Origin: Hesseltinella vesiculosa
Taxonomy: Eukaryota; Mucoromycota; Mucoromycetes; Mucorales; Cunninghamellaceae
Assembly: GCA_002104935.1 (NCBI GenBank)
Contig: MCGT01000019.1
Span: forward strand, 62,001 to 126,000
Length of the DNA stretch: 64,000 nucleotides
Direction: 5' to 3'
Below, in pieces: positions 1 through 10,250 of the stretch. The position numbers were made by a program, and so were the translations under genes. How positions within the stretch are numbered: the stretch's first letter is position 1; each line of letters starts with the position of its first letter. The notes below the pieces were generated by a model that saw only the letters and a list, made by a program, of their open reading frames with translations, was not told where the DNA came from and did not search any database.

Positions 1-368
1 TATGGCGAGAAATGACGTTACAATTATTAACATGACCTTGATGTAACCTTCTCACTTGACATTAATTTGGGGGATTTCCTGGCTTGTTCGCCCGCCAAAT
101 TATTTATTCACGACTCAAACAGCATCCTGATCGCTGCCGAATGATTTCGGGTAGCTCTGCATAAAATCAAAAGCCACAGGAGGTGAGGAATTTGTATTCT
201 GAGAGCAAACAGGGGCGAAAGAGGATAGGATTTAGACTTTACTCGTGCGAAGAGGAAGTTCCCTAAAAAAAAGCACGTCCAATCCAATCATGACGCGCCA
301 TTTTTTTTTTTTTGTGATTTACGAATTGGAATGGCACTTCCTCATGAGCAACGCGTACCTTCCTTCAC

Positions 369-377
369 ATATAAAAC
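369..377 (+). promoter_or_regulatory. Putative TATA-like element of the first secreted-protein gene
   Basis: An ATATAAAAC string lies about 60 nt upstream of the ATG at 436. The second copy of the gene has the matching context CCTTCACATAAAAA at about 3449, again about 80 nt upstream of its ATG. Conservation between the two otherwise diverged upstream regions supports a promoter role. This is inference from position and conservation only. Confidence 0.35.
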
Positions 378-435
378 TGACGCTCCACAAAAAAAAAGCT
401 TTTATTTTCTCCACATACCACACCAAAAAAAAAAG

Positions 436-840
436 ATGCGCTTTCTGCTTTGCTTCGCCTTTTGCTTTGCGACACTTGTTTCGTCTGCACTTGGCCAATT
501 TGCACAACTGACTGGGTACCTTTCTGGCCAAGGCAGTCAATTCACAATCACCTTTGATACTCTCCCCAAGACATTCGTAGGCGAAAATGGCCGACCATTC
601 TTTCAACCCAGTTTCAAAGTCGAAGTGACAGCCACTCTCGGGGTTTCAGTAGAAGCATTGGATGGTGATGGTTCGTTCTACATGGCCAGTAACGTCGCTC
701 CTGGGATGTCTCTTATGGCGATCTTTCAAGGTGGAGTAGAAGCTTTGGATGTTCTTATTCCAAATTCAGTGGCTGCCCAATTCACCACTGGATCTGGCCA
801 ATTCGTAGAATCAACGTCAGCGACTATACTCGACAAATAA
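436..840 (+). CDS. Small secreted protein, tandem copy 1
   Basis: Encodes 134 aa without introns. Residues 1-21 are a clear signal peptide (MRFLLC... hydrophobic core ...SSALG, cut before Gln). The mature part (~113 aa) has no cysteine and is predicted soluble; it contains FTITFDTLPK, SFKVEVTA, SNVAPG and VLIPNSVAA stretches that suggest a small beta-rich domain. I recognise no family. The start at 436 is chosen because it opens the signal peptide; an upstream in-frame ATG at 331 would bury it. A paralogue lies at 3534-3983 on the same strand and shares the upstream region, so the pair arose by tandem duplication. Extracellular role unknown. Confidence 0.75.
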   Translation: MRFLLCFAFCFATLVSSALGQFAQLTGYLSGQGSQFTITFDTLPKTFVGENGRPFFQPSFKVEVTATLGVSVEALDGDGSFYMASNVAPGMSLMAIFQGGVEALDVLIPNSVAAQFTTGSGQFVESTSATILDK

Positions 841-1262
841 TAGGCAGAGCTCTGCTTTGGTTTTGCGCTGGTCATACCCTCGTTCGTTTTTGGATATCGC
901 AGATTAAAAGATACCTGGATTCTTCGACCATTTAGCTCTAAGTCAGATTTTAGGGGGAAAGCGAATCGGTGTAACCTCGGTTCTGAGAGAGAAAGAGAGG
1001 GTGAGAGTGACAGAAATGGATCTTTTTGTCATGTCAAGCCAAGGAGAGCGACGTCGGAACGAGAAATACATGGCGTTGAAGAAATCAGCGGCGTCGGAAA
1101 AATGTGGAAATCACAGGGCTGCGCTGTGATAAATGCTAGCCCTGTGTCTGGACAATGCTAGATGCTGATCATCGAAGGTGGAGCGGGCGTTATGCATGTT
1201 TTTATACCAGAATCTGCAGGTAATCAAATGGTCTTGGGAGATGGTTATTTTTCTATAAGAAT
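841..1262. other. Intergenic, nothing recognised
   Basis: Follows the first secreted-protein gene. I see no coding exon, RNA gene or repeat here before the fold-back element. Confidence 0.5.
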
Positions 1263-1803
1263 AGAGTGCGCTCATCCCGAAAAAAAAAAAAAAAAACTTG
1301 CCTCCAGGATACGCGTGAAAAGCGTCAAAGTCTGAAAAAGAAATTGCGAGAACGGAAACCAAGTCATCCCGAGTTCGAAAAAAAACCCATATTTAGACAT
1401 AGCAAGAAAAAGGTCCAGTTTAAGCAAATACCTGCCTTCAATGGTAATTTAAATAATTGTGAGCGATATATTTTTCTTTATATGGGTGGTGGATTTTTTG
1501 AAAAAATACTTTCTAAAAAAGTAGCAATTATACTATTTTAGAAAGTATTTTTTCAAAAAATCCACCACCCATATAAAGAAAAATATATCGCTCACAATTA
1601 TTTAAATTACCATTGAAGGCAGGTATTTGCTTAAACTGGACCTTTTTCTTGCTATGTCTAAATATGGGTTTTTTTTCGAACCTGGGAACGATGAATTGGT
1701 TTCCGTCCCCGCAATTTCTTTTTCAGACTTTGACGCTTTTCACGCGTATCCTGGAGGCCAGTTTTTTTTTTTTTTTTTTTTTTTTTCGGGATGAGCGCAC
1801 TCT
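1263..1803. repeat. Long imperfect inverted repeat (fold-back element)
   Basis: Left arm 1263-1518 and right arm 1536-1803 are near-complete reverse complements around a ~17-nt loop. The outer ends read AGAGTGCGCTCATCCCG and its complement. Inside each arm are the same landmarks: a poly-A or poly-T tract, CAAATACCTGCC, ATATGGGTGGTGG and TTTCTAAAA. The arms differ by scattered substitutions and a small indel near 1360/1690, so they have had time to diverge. No transposase is encoded. It could be a fold-back MITE or the template of a long hairpin RNA. An assembly or library inversion is less likely given the differences between the arms. Confidence 0.85.
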
Positions 1804-2030
1804 GTCCTTAAAACAACGTTCCCAAGCTTAACCCAAGTGAACTAGAGCAGTTTTTTTTTGTACATAATTTTTCCTTTCAGATTTTTTCTAGGAGCAAAGA
1901 GAAAGGCCCTGTTAGTAATCTAGGCAGAAAAACCGCTCACATCACTGGTGATGCATTTTTTTTTCTTTTTTTTTGCGTGATCTGTTGGGAGGCGCCAATC
2001 ATTTTTCAAGTACATGCTAGACCTCTGGCT

Positions 2031-2440
2031 CGTCTCTCCGCAGTCTGTGAGAGTTGTAATTTTAATCCGCGTCATTCCTCGCAATTTTGTACATATATGC
2101 AAAATTTGGAGTGGATCTCTTTAGTGCAATTTTGTACCGGGAGGTTTGACCAGGTCACCTTGGGATCCCCTGGCGAAAATGCCCGATATTTCAAATTTTT
2201 AAGCTGGTGAATCGGAGTTGTCAAAATGAATTGGATCAATTGTTGGCTGGTCGACATTGGTAGATCGACCTGATTTTTTCGGTACCATCATGATTCATGC
2301 ACGCGAGCACTGATACAGAATTTCATCGCAATCGCATCACTCGAAAGGGCTACAAAGCCTTGACTTTATATTCTTGAAAAAAAAAAAATGGATGGCCAGA
2401 TTCAGCGTCCGCTCGCTGCTGCACGCAGGTTAATGAATAT
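2031..2440 (+). repeat. Dispersed repeat family R1, copy a
   Basis: Non-coding repeat recognised by comparison within the window. It shares GCAAAATTTGGAGTG, GGGATCCCCTG, a CTGATTTTTTC block and a terminal GCACGCAGG-like block, in the same order, with 45385-45820. The copy is about 400 bp. Reverse-orientation copies lie at about 2815-3070 and 21480-21790. No ORF is conserved, so it is likely a MITE- or SINE-like element of unknown class. Confidence 0.65.
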
Positions 2441-2814
2441 GAAGTGAAAGTGTGGAGTTTACCGTCCAAGCTTCTCCAAAGCTATAGAAAAACCTAGAGT
2501 CCCTATTTGATGAAAGGTGTACATGTCGTCAGCACCTTAGATCAATGTCGCCCTAGTGAAGTTATCGATTTGGTGAGGGCCTATTGCCAGCGCCTTGATC
2601 CATGCCGTATTTACAGAAAGTGACACCACTTACTCAGTATACGCCTGCTTTAGTTCATTACAGTACCAATGGCCATTCGTGCACGGCCAGGGATTATGTA
2701 CAGGTACTACATATGCGTGTGTTATTCTTTTAGAATCCATTTCTTTTTTATATCTATTTTGAAAAAAATAAGTGATAGGCTGCACAGTACTTTTGAGTGA
2801 TTGGTTCGATGCAA

Positions 2815-3075
2815 GATTTTCCACAAGTAAGCAAATGCGTGAATGATGATAGAGCTGAAACATTCAGTCGATTGGAGAAGGTTACCCAGCCAGCTTTTGA
2901 TCAGTTGCGGTTTGGCACCTTAAAAAAAAAGGGAGAGGGGGAATCAGACATTTTCCCCAGGTGATCCTAGCGCAAAATTGTTTTAATTAAATTCAACCCA
3001 CATATAGCACATGAGTACAAAATGATGAGAAATGACGTTGATTAAAATTCTAACTCTCTCTGACATCGGAGGAAA
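2815..3075 (-). repeat. Dispersed repeat family R1, copy b (reverse, partial)
   Basis: Reverse-complement match to copy a: GCGTGAATGATGATAGAGCTG, then CCCAGCCAGC, then GAGTACAAAATGATGAGAAATGAC, in the order expected for the opposite orientation. The last block also occurs at positions 1-30 of the window, so the upstream region of each secreted-protein gene begins inside an R1 end. The repeat was therefore probably part of the duplicated unit. Confidence 0.55.
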
Positions 3076-3533
3076 GAACGAGAAAGTGGCAAATTTCTAC
3101 TCAAAATGATTTCGCAAGCGCTTAATTTTTTTCTTTTGCTCGCACTTGAAAACTGATTAATCCGATCGCTCGGCTTGTGTGCCAAAAATACTTATTCGTG
3201 ACTCAAAGAAACACATGGCAGTGATGGTGGATGCTAGGTAACTCAGGATCACGACTGTGGACCCTGATCCCTGGTGCTCGTTACCAACAGCCATGTGCAG
3301 GATTAAATAGCTCTATGATGTGACACTTTTGTCTTCTGAGAGTTAACAGGGGCGAAGGAGGATGGGATTCTGACGTTATACAAGGGAGCAGGAAATTCCT
3401 CAAGAAATACATGAGCGTCCAATCACGGCCCGCTTTTTTTTTATTATTCCTTCACATAAAAAGCTAATGCTAGAAAAAAATAATTTGATGGTTTTATCCA
3501 CATACCCACAACAAAAAGAAAAAAAAAGAAAGA

Positions 3534-3983
3534 ATGCGCTTTCTGCTTTGCCTCGCCTTTTGCTTTGCAACACTTGTTTCGTCTGCGCTTGGCCAATTTG
3601 GACAGCTGACAGGATACATGTCAGGTCAAGGCAGCCAATTTACGATCAGCTTTGACACTCTGCCCAAGGTGTTTGTTGGTCAAAATAGACGCCCTTTCAT
3701 AGAACCCAGCTTTAAAGTAGAAGTGACAGCTGGCCTCTCAGTTGCGGTTGGAGAATTGGGCTCTGGTGATGCCATGTTCTACGTGATTGCTAACGTTGCG
3801 CCTGGGAGGTCTCTCATGACAATCGTTCAAAATAATATAGAAGCTATGGTAGTCCTTATTCCAAATTCTGTGGCGGCCGAATTAACCGCAGGACAAGGTC
3901 AGTTTGTAGAAGCACAAAGTCAATCTGGTGAATCACAAGACCAGTCTGGTGAAGCACAAGATCAACCTGTAGAAGCACCATAG
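3534..3983 (+). CDS. Small secreted protein, tandem copy 2, with acidic Gln-rich C-terminal repeats
   Basis: Encodes 149 aa without introns. The signal peptide (residues 1-21) is almost identical to that of the gene at 436, and the mature domain aligns along its whole length (FDTLPK, PSFKVEVTA, ANVAPG, VLIPNSVAA, GQFVEA). This copy has about 20 extra residues at the C-terminus, made of short repeats of the type SGE-QDQ. The mature protein contains no cysteine. The repeats look like recent slippage, which often diversifies secreted effectors or surface proteins, but I cannot name a function. Confidence 0.75.
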   Translation: MRFLLCLAFCFATLVSSALGQFGQLTGYMSGQGSQFTISFDTLPKVFVGQNRRPFIEPSFKVEVTAGLSVAVGELGSGDAMFYVIANVAPGRSLMTIVQNNIEAMVVLIPNSVAAELTAGQGQFVEAQSQSGESQDQSGEAQDQPVEAP

Positions 3984-5312
3984 GGCGGAATAAAAGGTCA
4001 ACGCATGTTTAGTTTTTAATTTTTGTCTCAAGAGATCAGACCCGTCAAACGTCAGAAGATCAAAAAAAAAAAAAAAAAAAAAGTAGCTGTTTCAGCTATG
4101 AGATTTTTGGCGGCAAGGTTGCTCAACAGGGACTTGGACATGGCATCCGAACCACGTTTGGATTTCAATTTAATGTGAAAAGACAAGGAAAAAGTGAGCT
4201 GAGTAACAAAGACAAAAACAGAAGGTTTTACCCAAACTCATTGCTGGCTTCAACTTACCACTGTGGTTAACCATTCGGCCTGACTTTTTCAATATCGCAT
4301 TTGCGCTCCCAAACAAAGTGTCACATCAATCCTAATCTATCAATTTCAAACTTGATAAAGTCTCGATTTGGTGAAGAAATGATTTCAACACTTTGTTCCA
4401 AGTCGCCGTTGTCGAAAGTAGGTGATGGTGGTGCGGTATTGGAACGAGGTTCGCTGGTGGGGTCACTTGGCATTGGTGGCAACCACATGTGCAGGTGATG
4501 GTGGATGGGTGACGCTGGTGGGCTTCCTGCTAATGACAGGGAATTAAATTTCTTGCTGTTGTATATGGCAGCCTTGCCAGTGTTCAATATGGCTGACTTG
4601 ACTTCAACAGTAAAAGAGCCCAATAAAAATCTTTCTGCTTGCACCTGTTAAAAAAAGCGGATACCGGGAGATGCCAGCTACATTGAAAAGTGCAACTGAA
4701 CAAAATGTAAAAAATAAGAGTGTTGAGCTTAAAGAGAGGGCGGAGCCTGAATACGACATGGGCAATGGTGGACTCCAGCAAAAGGCAACCGTGACACTGG
4801 GAAAAGGTGTTTTTTTTAAAAAAAAAAAAAAAAAGAAAAGAAAAAGAAAACCAGCACAGTACAATGCTCTCGACCAATAAAAACTGAGTTCGTTGACATG
4901 GAAACCTCAGGTAGAGAGTTTCCACCATCATTTGGCGAGAATCAGCAGGCAAACTAATCGGACAAACTGCTAAATTATTTTCAAATGCGCGCGAGAGTAA
5001 AATCAAGTGCATGCAAGTCAGATTTTATCTTTGCGGCTAGGTGAATCGCAAGAAAAAGACGAGGATATGTAGAAAGGGAGCTGTTGGAATTTGGACAGGC
5101 TGGCGCTGCTGGATATTGGACAGATTGGAGAGCGACATGGAGCGGTCTCAGTGTCAAGCAGCCGGGCAACCTCAGTCTTTCACTGACCAATTTAGACTAC
5201 TTTTTTTTTTTTTTTTTTTTTTTTTCAAAAGTGAAAGCACATATTACACGTATGATGAAACTTGTTTATTGGTGTGCTGTATGCCAGCATATGCGAGGTA
5301 GGGGATTGGCAG
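3984..5312. other. Intergenic region with homopolymer tracts
   Basis: Contains A-runs at about 4062-4081 and 4817-4833 and a T-run at about 5202-5225. Apart from the doubtful ORF at 4321-4644 I see nothing coding. The right part is the 3' flank of COQ8. Confidence 0.5.
4321..4644 (-). CDS. Doubtful ORF, possible terminal exon of an unknown gene
   Basis: A 107-aa open frame with protein-like composition: Pro/Ser/His-rich middle, acidic C-terminal third. It is preceded by a good acceptor (TTTTTTAACAG at about 4649). I could not connect it to a convincing upstream exon and recognise no domain. It may be a 3' exon of a lineage-specific gene or chance. Confidence 0.2.
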   Translation of the reverse strand: MQAERFLLGSFTVEVKSAILNTGKAAIYNSKKFNSLSLAGSPPASPIHHHLHMWLPPMPSDPTSEPRSNTAPPSPTFDNGDLEQSVEIISSPNRDFIKFEIDRLGLM

Positions 5313-7353
5313 CTACAAAGTGATGTGGGGCTCAACTTCTTGTTGCCAGAGTGTTTTGGTGTCAAATTGGCTACCGAGCTTGGTGCAGAGCAAAAAGGCA
5401 CCAGACAGTTTTTTGTGAAGGCCGTAGGTTTCGTCGGGTGGTGGGGTCAAGCGGTGCTGGAGCATGACTGGGATGGTGTCTCGGATGCGCTTGGTGATGG
5501 TCTGGCCCGAGAAGTCGTAAACATCGGGAGCGTCGTCATGGAAAGGCTCGCCGAGGACCATGACACTGTTAATATGGGCTTGCTTCATGACGTCCGTTTC
5601 ATAGCCGGTGACAAAGCCAAGCTGCTTCGAATGCTCCCACACGCCATCACGGTCTCCACGAGCGGCCGACACCAGGATCCGGCCGTACACGTCCAAGAAT
5701 GGCCGAGGGAATTCGCGACAGGCGCCAAAATCAAGCAATTCGACTTGGCCCGTCTGTCTGTTGTAGAAAAAGTTGGACCAGTTGGGATCCGTTTGCATAA
5801 ACCGGAAGCTAAACACTTCACGAAGGCACAGACGCAGCAGACTCTCACCCAACTACCAGTCAATGGAAGATCGGATGAAAACGACAAATCGAAGGTTAGT
5901 GTCCTGGAAGGTTGTGTTGCGCAGGTAAAACTCGCTCCCTTTACCTTGTTGCGTAGGTGTTGAGATTCATCGACGGCTTTACTGAGGACTTGGCCATGCA
6001 GGCGCTCGCTGACAAGCACTCGGTCAGAGCAGAGTTCTTTGAAAACCTTGGGCACCTTGTAGCGAGGATCGCCAGCGAGGAGCTGGCCGAAACGTTCGGC
6101 ATTGCTGGCTTCGCGCAAGTAATCGCATTCCCATGCAAGCTCTTCTTTGGTGACACGGATGGTATTGTCGAGGTACAATCCCTTGGGCAGCAGTTGGCTG
6201 AAAGTGACCAAGGCCTTGAGATTGCTGAGATCGCTGTCAATAGACGATGCCACGCCAGGGTACTGGATCTTGATCACCACTTCTTCACCGGTTTTCAACG
6301 TGGCTGCATGTACTTGGCCGATGGACGCAGCAGCCATGGGTATAGGATCAAATTCAGCAAAATGCGACCGCCAGTCTTCACCAAGTTGAGTCGACATGGC
6401 TTTCTACGAGTGGGTTGGTAGCAGAAGACAGAGGCGTGAGCTGAGATCTGGTCTTCACCCATCGTTTGTCTACCATGCGCTGGTGTGTCTTACCTCCATC
6501 TGGTGTCGAGGCATATAGTTGGCACTGTCATGGACACGAAGCAGGACCTGTTCTAATTGAGGAGGCAGGGAGCCCGACCCATCACCAGCGGCTTGAATCC
6601 CTTGAATGCTCAGCATTTGGCCCATTTTCAGCGCGGCACCTCGCATTGTTGACAGCTTTTCCACCAGTCGATCGATGTTCTTTTCACTCAGCAGGACAGA
6701 GCCTGAAGGAGAGACAGGAAGATTAAAAAATATATAAAAAAAAGGGTAAGTAAGAGGTGAGGGCATTCTAGGGGATTCGACTGCATGCCTTGAGACTGTT
6801 GGGAGATGCCAGTGGCTCGTTTGAAGGATTCGTTCAATGCACCAAGACCCATGCCGGTGGCCAGGGTGCCATAATGCCAGAGACGACCCACGCGGGTGGT
6901 AGGTATCCTTGCTTCCTTCAAGACTTTGCGCGCAGTGGGAGCTGGCGTAGGGGCTGGAGTGGGAGCTGGAGTGCGTGAAGGCGCGTGGTTGACATCCATC
7001 GTCGAAGAGGCAGGAACTACATGGCTGGACGATGGTGGAGGTGAATGCGAAGCATTGTCAGGGGCAAGCGATGGAGTCGATAAAGCGTCATCTTGTGCAA
7101 GGCTGGTAGGATCAAAAGGATCAATCCCTGGGAAAGGGCTGGAAGTTTCTACTGATGTGGTAACGACGGGATCTTCTGGGGAAGGATCCAGGGGAGGCAC
7201 GACGGGAGAGATCATGGGTGTAGGATTCAAAAGGCTGGACGTTTTGATATGAAGCTGAATGGCATTTGCCTGGGTAGCAGCCACCCCGTATGTAACTTTA
7301 GCACCAGCATGGACAACACCAAACACATCAACCAACACTCGTGCTATCGACAT
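5313..7353 (-). CDS. COQ8: COQ8/ABC1 (UbiB-family) atypical kinase, ubiquinone biosynthesis
   Basis: Four exons: 7353-6789, 6702-6494, 6403-5945, 5852-5313, giving 590 aa. COQ8 is a mitochondrial atypical kinase/ATPase that supports the coenzyme Q synthesis complex. Visible family features: the KxGQ motif (AALKMGQ, about residues 214-217), the alanine-rich nucleotide loop (MAAASIGQ, about 282-289), the VVIK lysine (about 303), MQTDPNWSN and the LDFG metal-binding motif. The first ~185 residues are a poorly conserved Pro/Ser/Thr-rich linker with a PAPTPAP repeat. Intron 1 (6788-6703) appears to use a GC donor (AAG|GCATGC); only this joins the frames correctly. Intron sizes are 86-92 nt. A mitochondrial presequence is not obvious by eye. 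Confidence 0.93.
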
Positions 7354-7515
7354 GTGTGCAATCGTAAAAACGAAAAAGAACCGAAAAGAGGAGCACCAAT
7401 TTTTTTTTTTTTTTGTTGCTGTAGTCTACCCCTGTTTGAACAACAGCCCAGCTGTCAAAAAGGGACATGTGATCGTGGACTTTTTTTATTTCTACAAAAG
7501 AGGAAGCAGGATAAG

Positions 7516-8719
7516 TTAAGCAGGACAAAGAAAGCCTCCGGAGGGAGGCGAAGCAACGATGGTGGATGTCCACAAAATTCCAGAATACTTGAAAACAGCC
7601 TATTTAAGCAGAAAAATATCTGAGCGGGGTTGGTGGGCTAACGCAAATAATCTTTCTTACCTTCATGTTGACATTCATGGACGGGCGGTCTTGGCCCTGC
7701 TTTTGCTGGAAACAGGCGTGGTAAAGGTCCTGATAGGTGGTGTCGGTGTCAGTGCGAGAATTGTAATGGACGTAAAAGTTAACGTTAGCAAGCATGGTGT
7801 TAGTGTGGGGTTGGATGGCCAAGTCGGCGACGCTGGCGACGGCAAATGGCTGCTGGGTAAGGCTGTCCAGCAAGGTAAAGTCGATTTTGGAAATATGGGT
7901 TGGGATCCAGTTTTCACGGTTGTCAAGTGTGATGTTCATGAGCCACTGGGCTTCCATCCAGGGCCGCTTGTCCTCGGTGTTGCCCCACTGGATGCCCTTT
8001 TGCGGATCTTGTCGCTGGGCGTAGCTGCCGATGATAACAACGGGCGTGCGGGGCCAACAAAAGAACGTCGCGATGCCGCCGAGGATGACCATTAAAAACA
8101 TGCAGTAGACTGTACAACGATGGACAGCACACCGTGGTGTCTGGGAGGAGCAGCAGCAGCAGCAGCCTCCGCCGGTGCGCCGTCGTGGTTTTAGCGGACG
8201 GATCGTGGCCTTGGTGACAGATCGTGGTCTTCTAGTGTCGTGCTGTTTTGTTAGGCGCCAAGGATATTCTGAAATGGGCAAGTGATCGTCGTCCAGCATC
8301 CATGCTTCCTGCAGGTCGGCTTTGGTGATTCCACTGTCTTGGAGCTGGTTGTTTGGGTTGCAGAAGGGAGGGGAAACACTGGCCATCATGGTGTTGATGG
8401 AGGCATTGTCCCTTTCGTCATCGACTGGGACACTAACATGCTCACAAGAAGGATGAACATGATGATGGTAGTTGTGATATGCGTGCGGGTGAGCAGCCAT
8501 TGACGAACAGTCGCAGCACGAAGAGGATGAAGCAGAAGAACAGGACGACGAGGATGAGATGGTATCGGACGAGGAAGAGGTCGCTAGGTGACGAGGTGCC
8601 TCTGCAGAAGTGGAGGAGGAGGCTTCGCAATCAGACGAGTGATCGTGACATTGTGTACAAGACAGGTCGGTGGTCGAGGCTGGTGAAGAGAAAGATTCGC
8701 CGGCTGTTGCAATCGACAT
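7516..8719 (-). CDS. Single-pass membrane protein with LEA2-like external domain
   Basis: Two exons, 8719-7661 and 7599-7516, giving 380 aa. The N-terminal ~190 residues are low complexity (Ser, Cys and His clusters) and presumably cytosolic. Then come a basic stretch, five consecutive cysteines, and one membrane helix (CMFLMVILGGIATFFCW, about 205-221). The C-terminal ~140 residues have the look of fungal LEA14/LEA2-like domains: W-MNITLDNRENWIPT, repeated beta-strand patterns, DTTYQDLYHAC, and a final GGFLCPA after the intron. The cysteine cluster next to the membrane is a likely palmitoylation site (inference). Function unknown; possibly an envelope or vacuolar membrane protein. Confidence 0.7.
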
Positions 8720-8991
8720 TGTCCAAATTATAAGCAGAGCAGCAAGAGTGAGAGAGGGAAAAAAATAGGTGATCTCAAATAAGTTACAAATGGGTATTTT
8801 ATCAAAAGAGTGGCAAGCGGGGATGAATGCGAAAATAAAGTGCGAACCTCCTGCATGATTTGTCCTCGAATGGGCGAAAAAAAAAAGAGCCAGGAGGCGG
8901 CTGTGCTAGACAGCAAAGAAAGTTACAAATAAATAGGAGGGGTGCTGATGGGGTGTGCAGGACAATAAATAAAAAAGGAAAAGGAGGGAAA

Positions 8992-9945
8992 TCAAGAGGG
9001 TGGGGAAGGCTTGGCGCAAGATATGGTGTCATCGCTGGTGCCTGGCTGGGTGGCGGCTGTAGGACGAGGGGAAGGGTTGGGACGTTGTCTTGCAGGCTCA
9101 TTTGGCGTAGTTGACGGCTTGGTAGAGCGAAGGGGTTCCCCTGCTGGTTTGGAAGTGGGTGGCTGTCGCTTGGGGGCGGTCGGTTGGTTGTCACGTTTTG
9201 TGCGGTTGGCACCAGGTGCTTTCCACCCGAGGGCACCGTGGATCAGTCGTTGGGCTACCATGGGTGTTGACGTCGTCTGCTTGGTAAGCGCGCTGACCCG
9301 TTTCGGTACAAGGTCTTCCCAATCGGACACAAGACCCTTGTACCGCTCGATCTTGATCTGATCAGGACGTTTCACTTCATCCAAAGCACGTTGGGCTAGC
9401 CGGCAAAAATAATATAAAAAGGGAGGCATCAGCAGCTGTTGCCTGAACAGGATAAGCGGGAGGTATCCTTGTTTACCTGTGGTGACATGACCAAACCGAA
9501 CAATGACGCGATGATCATCTAGTAGCTTCAAAGCAAACCCACCACGCATACTGGCAAATCGTTCTAGCAAGGCGTGTACCTGTTTTTCTGTCAAGATTTC
9601 GTCTTTGGATGTGCATACCAGAACAGCTTCTTCATCACCTTTGGCAGCATCTACAGAACAAATAGCATGAGTCTTAAAGACCAAGCTGAAGAAAAGAACA
9701 ATCTACTTTGTTTGACGTGTGGACGATCGATCTTGGGTCTTGGTTTGATATCGGCGATCGGCTTGTTGTCCTTGGGAGCATCGGGCTAAGGAGCGATTTT
9801 ATGAATCAATGGTTAGAAACGGTGGGCATAACCCTCTTTCTGTATGGTATACATTGGATGCTGGCGCCTTGAATGCTCCCCGTCCCCGGCGGACCGGTTC
9901 CACAGTGTTCGTTCTATCGTTGCCTGGTGATGAACTCGCGGCCAT
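8992..9945 (-). CDS. Putative RNA-binding protein, R3HCC1-like
   Basis: Four exons: 9945-9853, 9785-9707, 9650-9477, 9395-8992, giving 249 aa. The middle (about residues 70-140) has the pattern of the degenerate RRM-like domain of R3HCC1-type proteins: TEKQVHALLERF, a glycine turn, HRVIVRFG, then ALDEV and an IKIERYKG strand. The N-terminus is Arg/Gly rich (RRGRG); the C-terminal ~80 residues are a disordered Pro/Thr/Arg-rich tail. The first intron uses GTATAC as donor, chosen because it alone yields a plausible exon 2. The domain call is by pattern, not by search. Confidence 0.5.
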
Positions 9946-10250
9946 GGATGCAGAGAGAAAATAAGAAAAAGAAAAAAAAGTGAAACCCAGCAAATGCGCA
10001 TGCTTTTTTTTTTTTCATGGCAACGGACAGAGATCGAGATAGAGATTTTTTTATTTACAGCATTGAAGATTGGATATATATTGTAAACATGGAAAGGGAG
10101 GACACAGACACTTTTTTTAGGCAGCTGAATGTTTTCTTTTGCACCGACATTTTTTTTTCTTTTTTGATCCTTGTTCCCAGCAGGCTATTTTCTTGGTTTC
10201 ATCGCCGTGATTTCAAATCGTCCTCTTTTTTCCGCATCATTCCTAGTTTT

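Noticed and set aside
1266..1541. Lys-rich ORF inside the left arm of the fold-back repeat
   Set aside because: Translation of A-runs within the inverted repeat; not preserved as a frame in the other arm.
5262..6421. Two long plus-strand frames over COQ8
   Set aside because: Both are antisense to COQ8 kinase exons; no domain visible.
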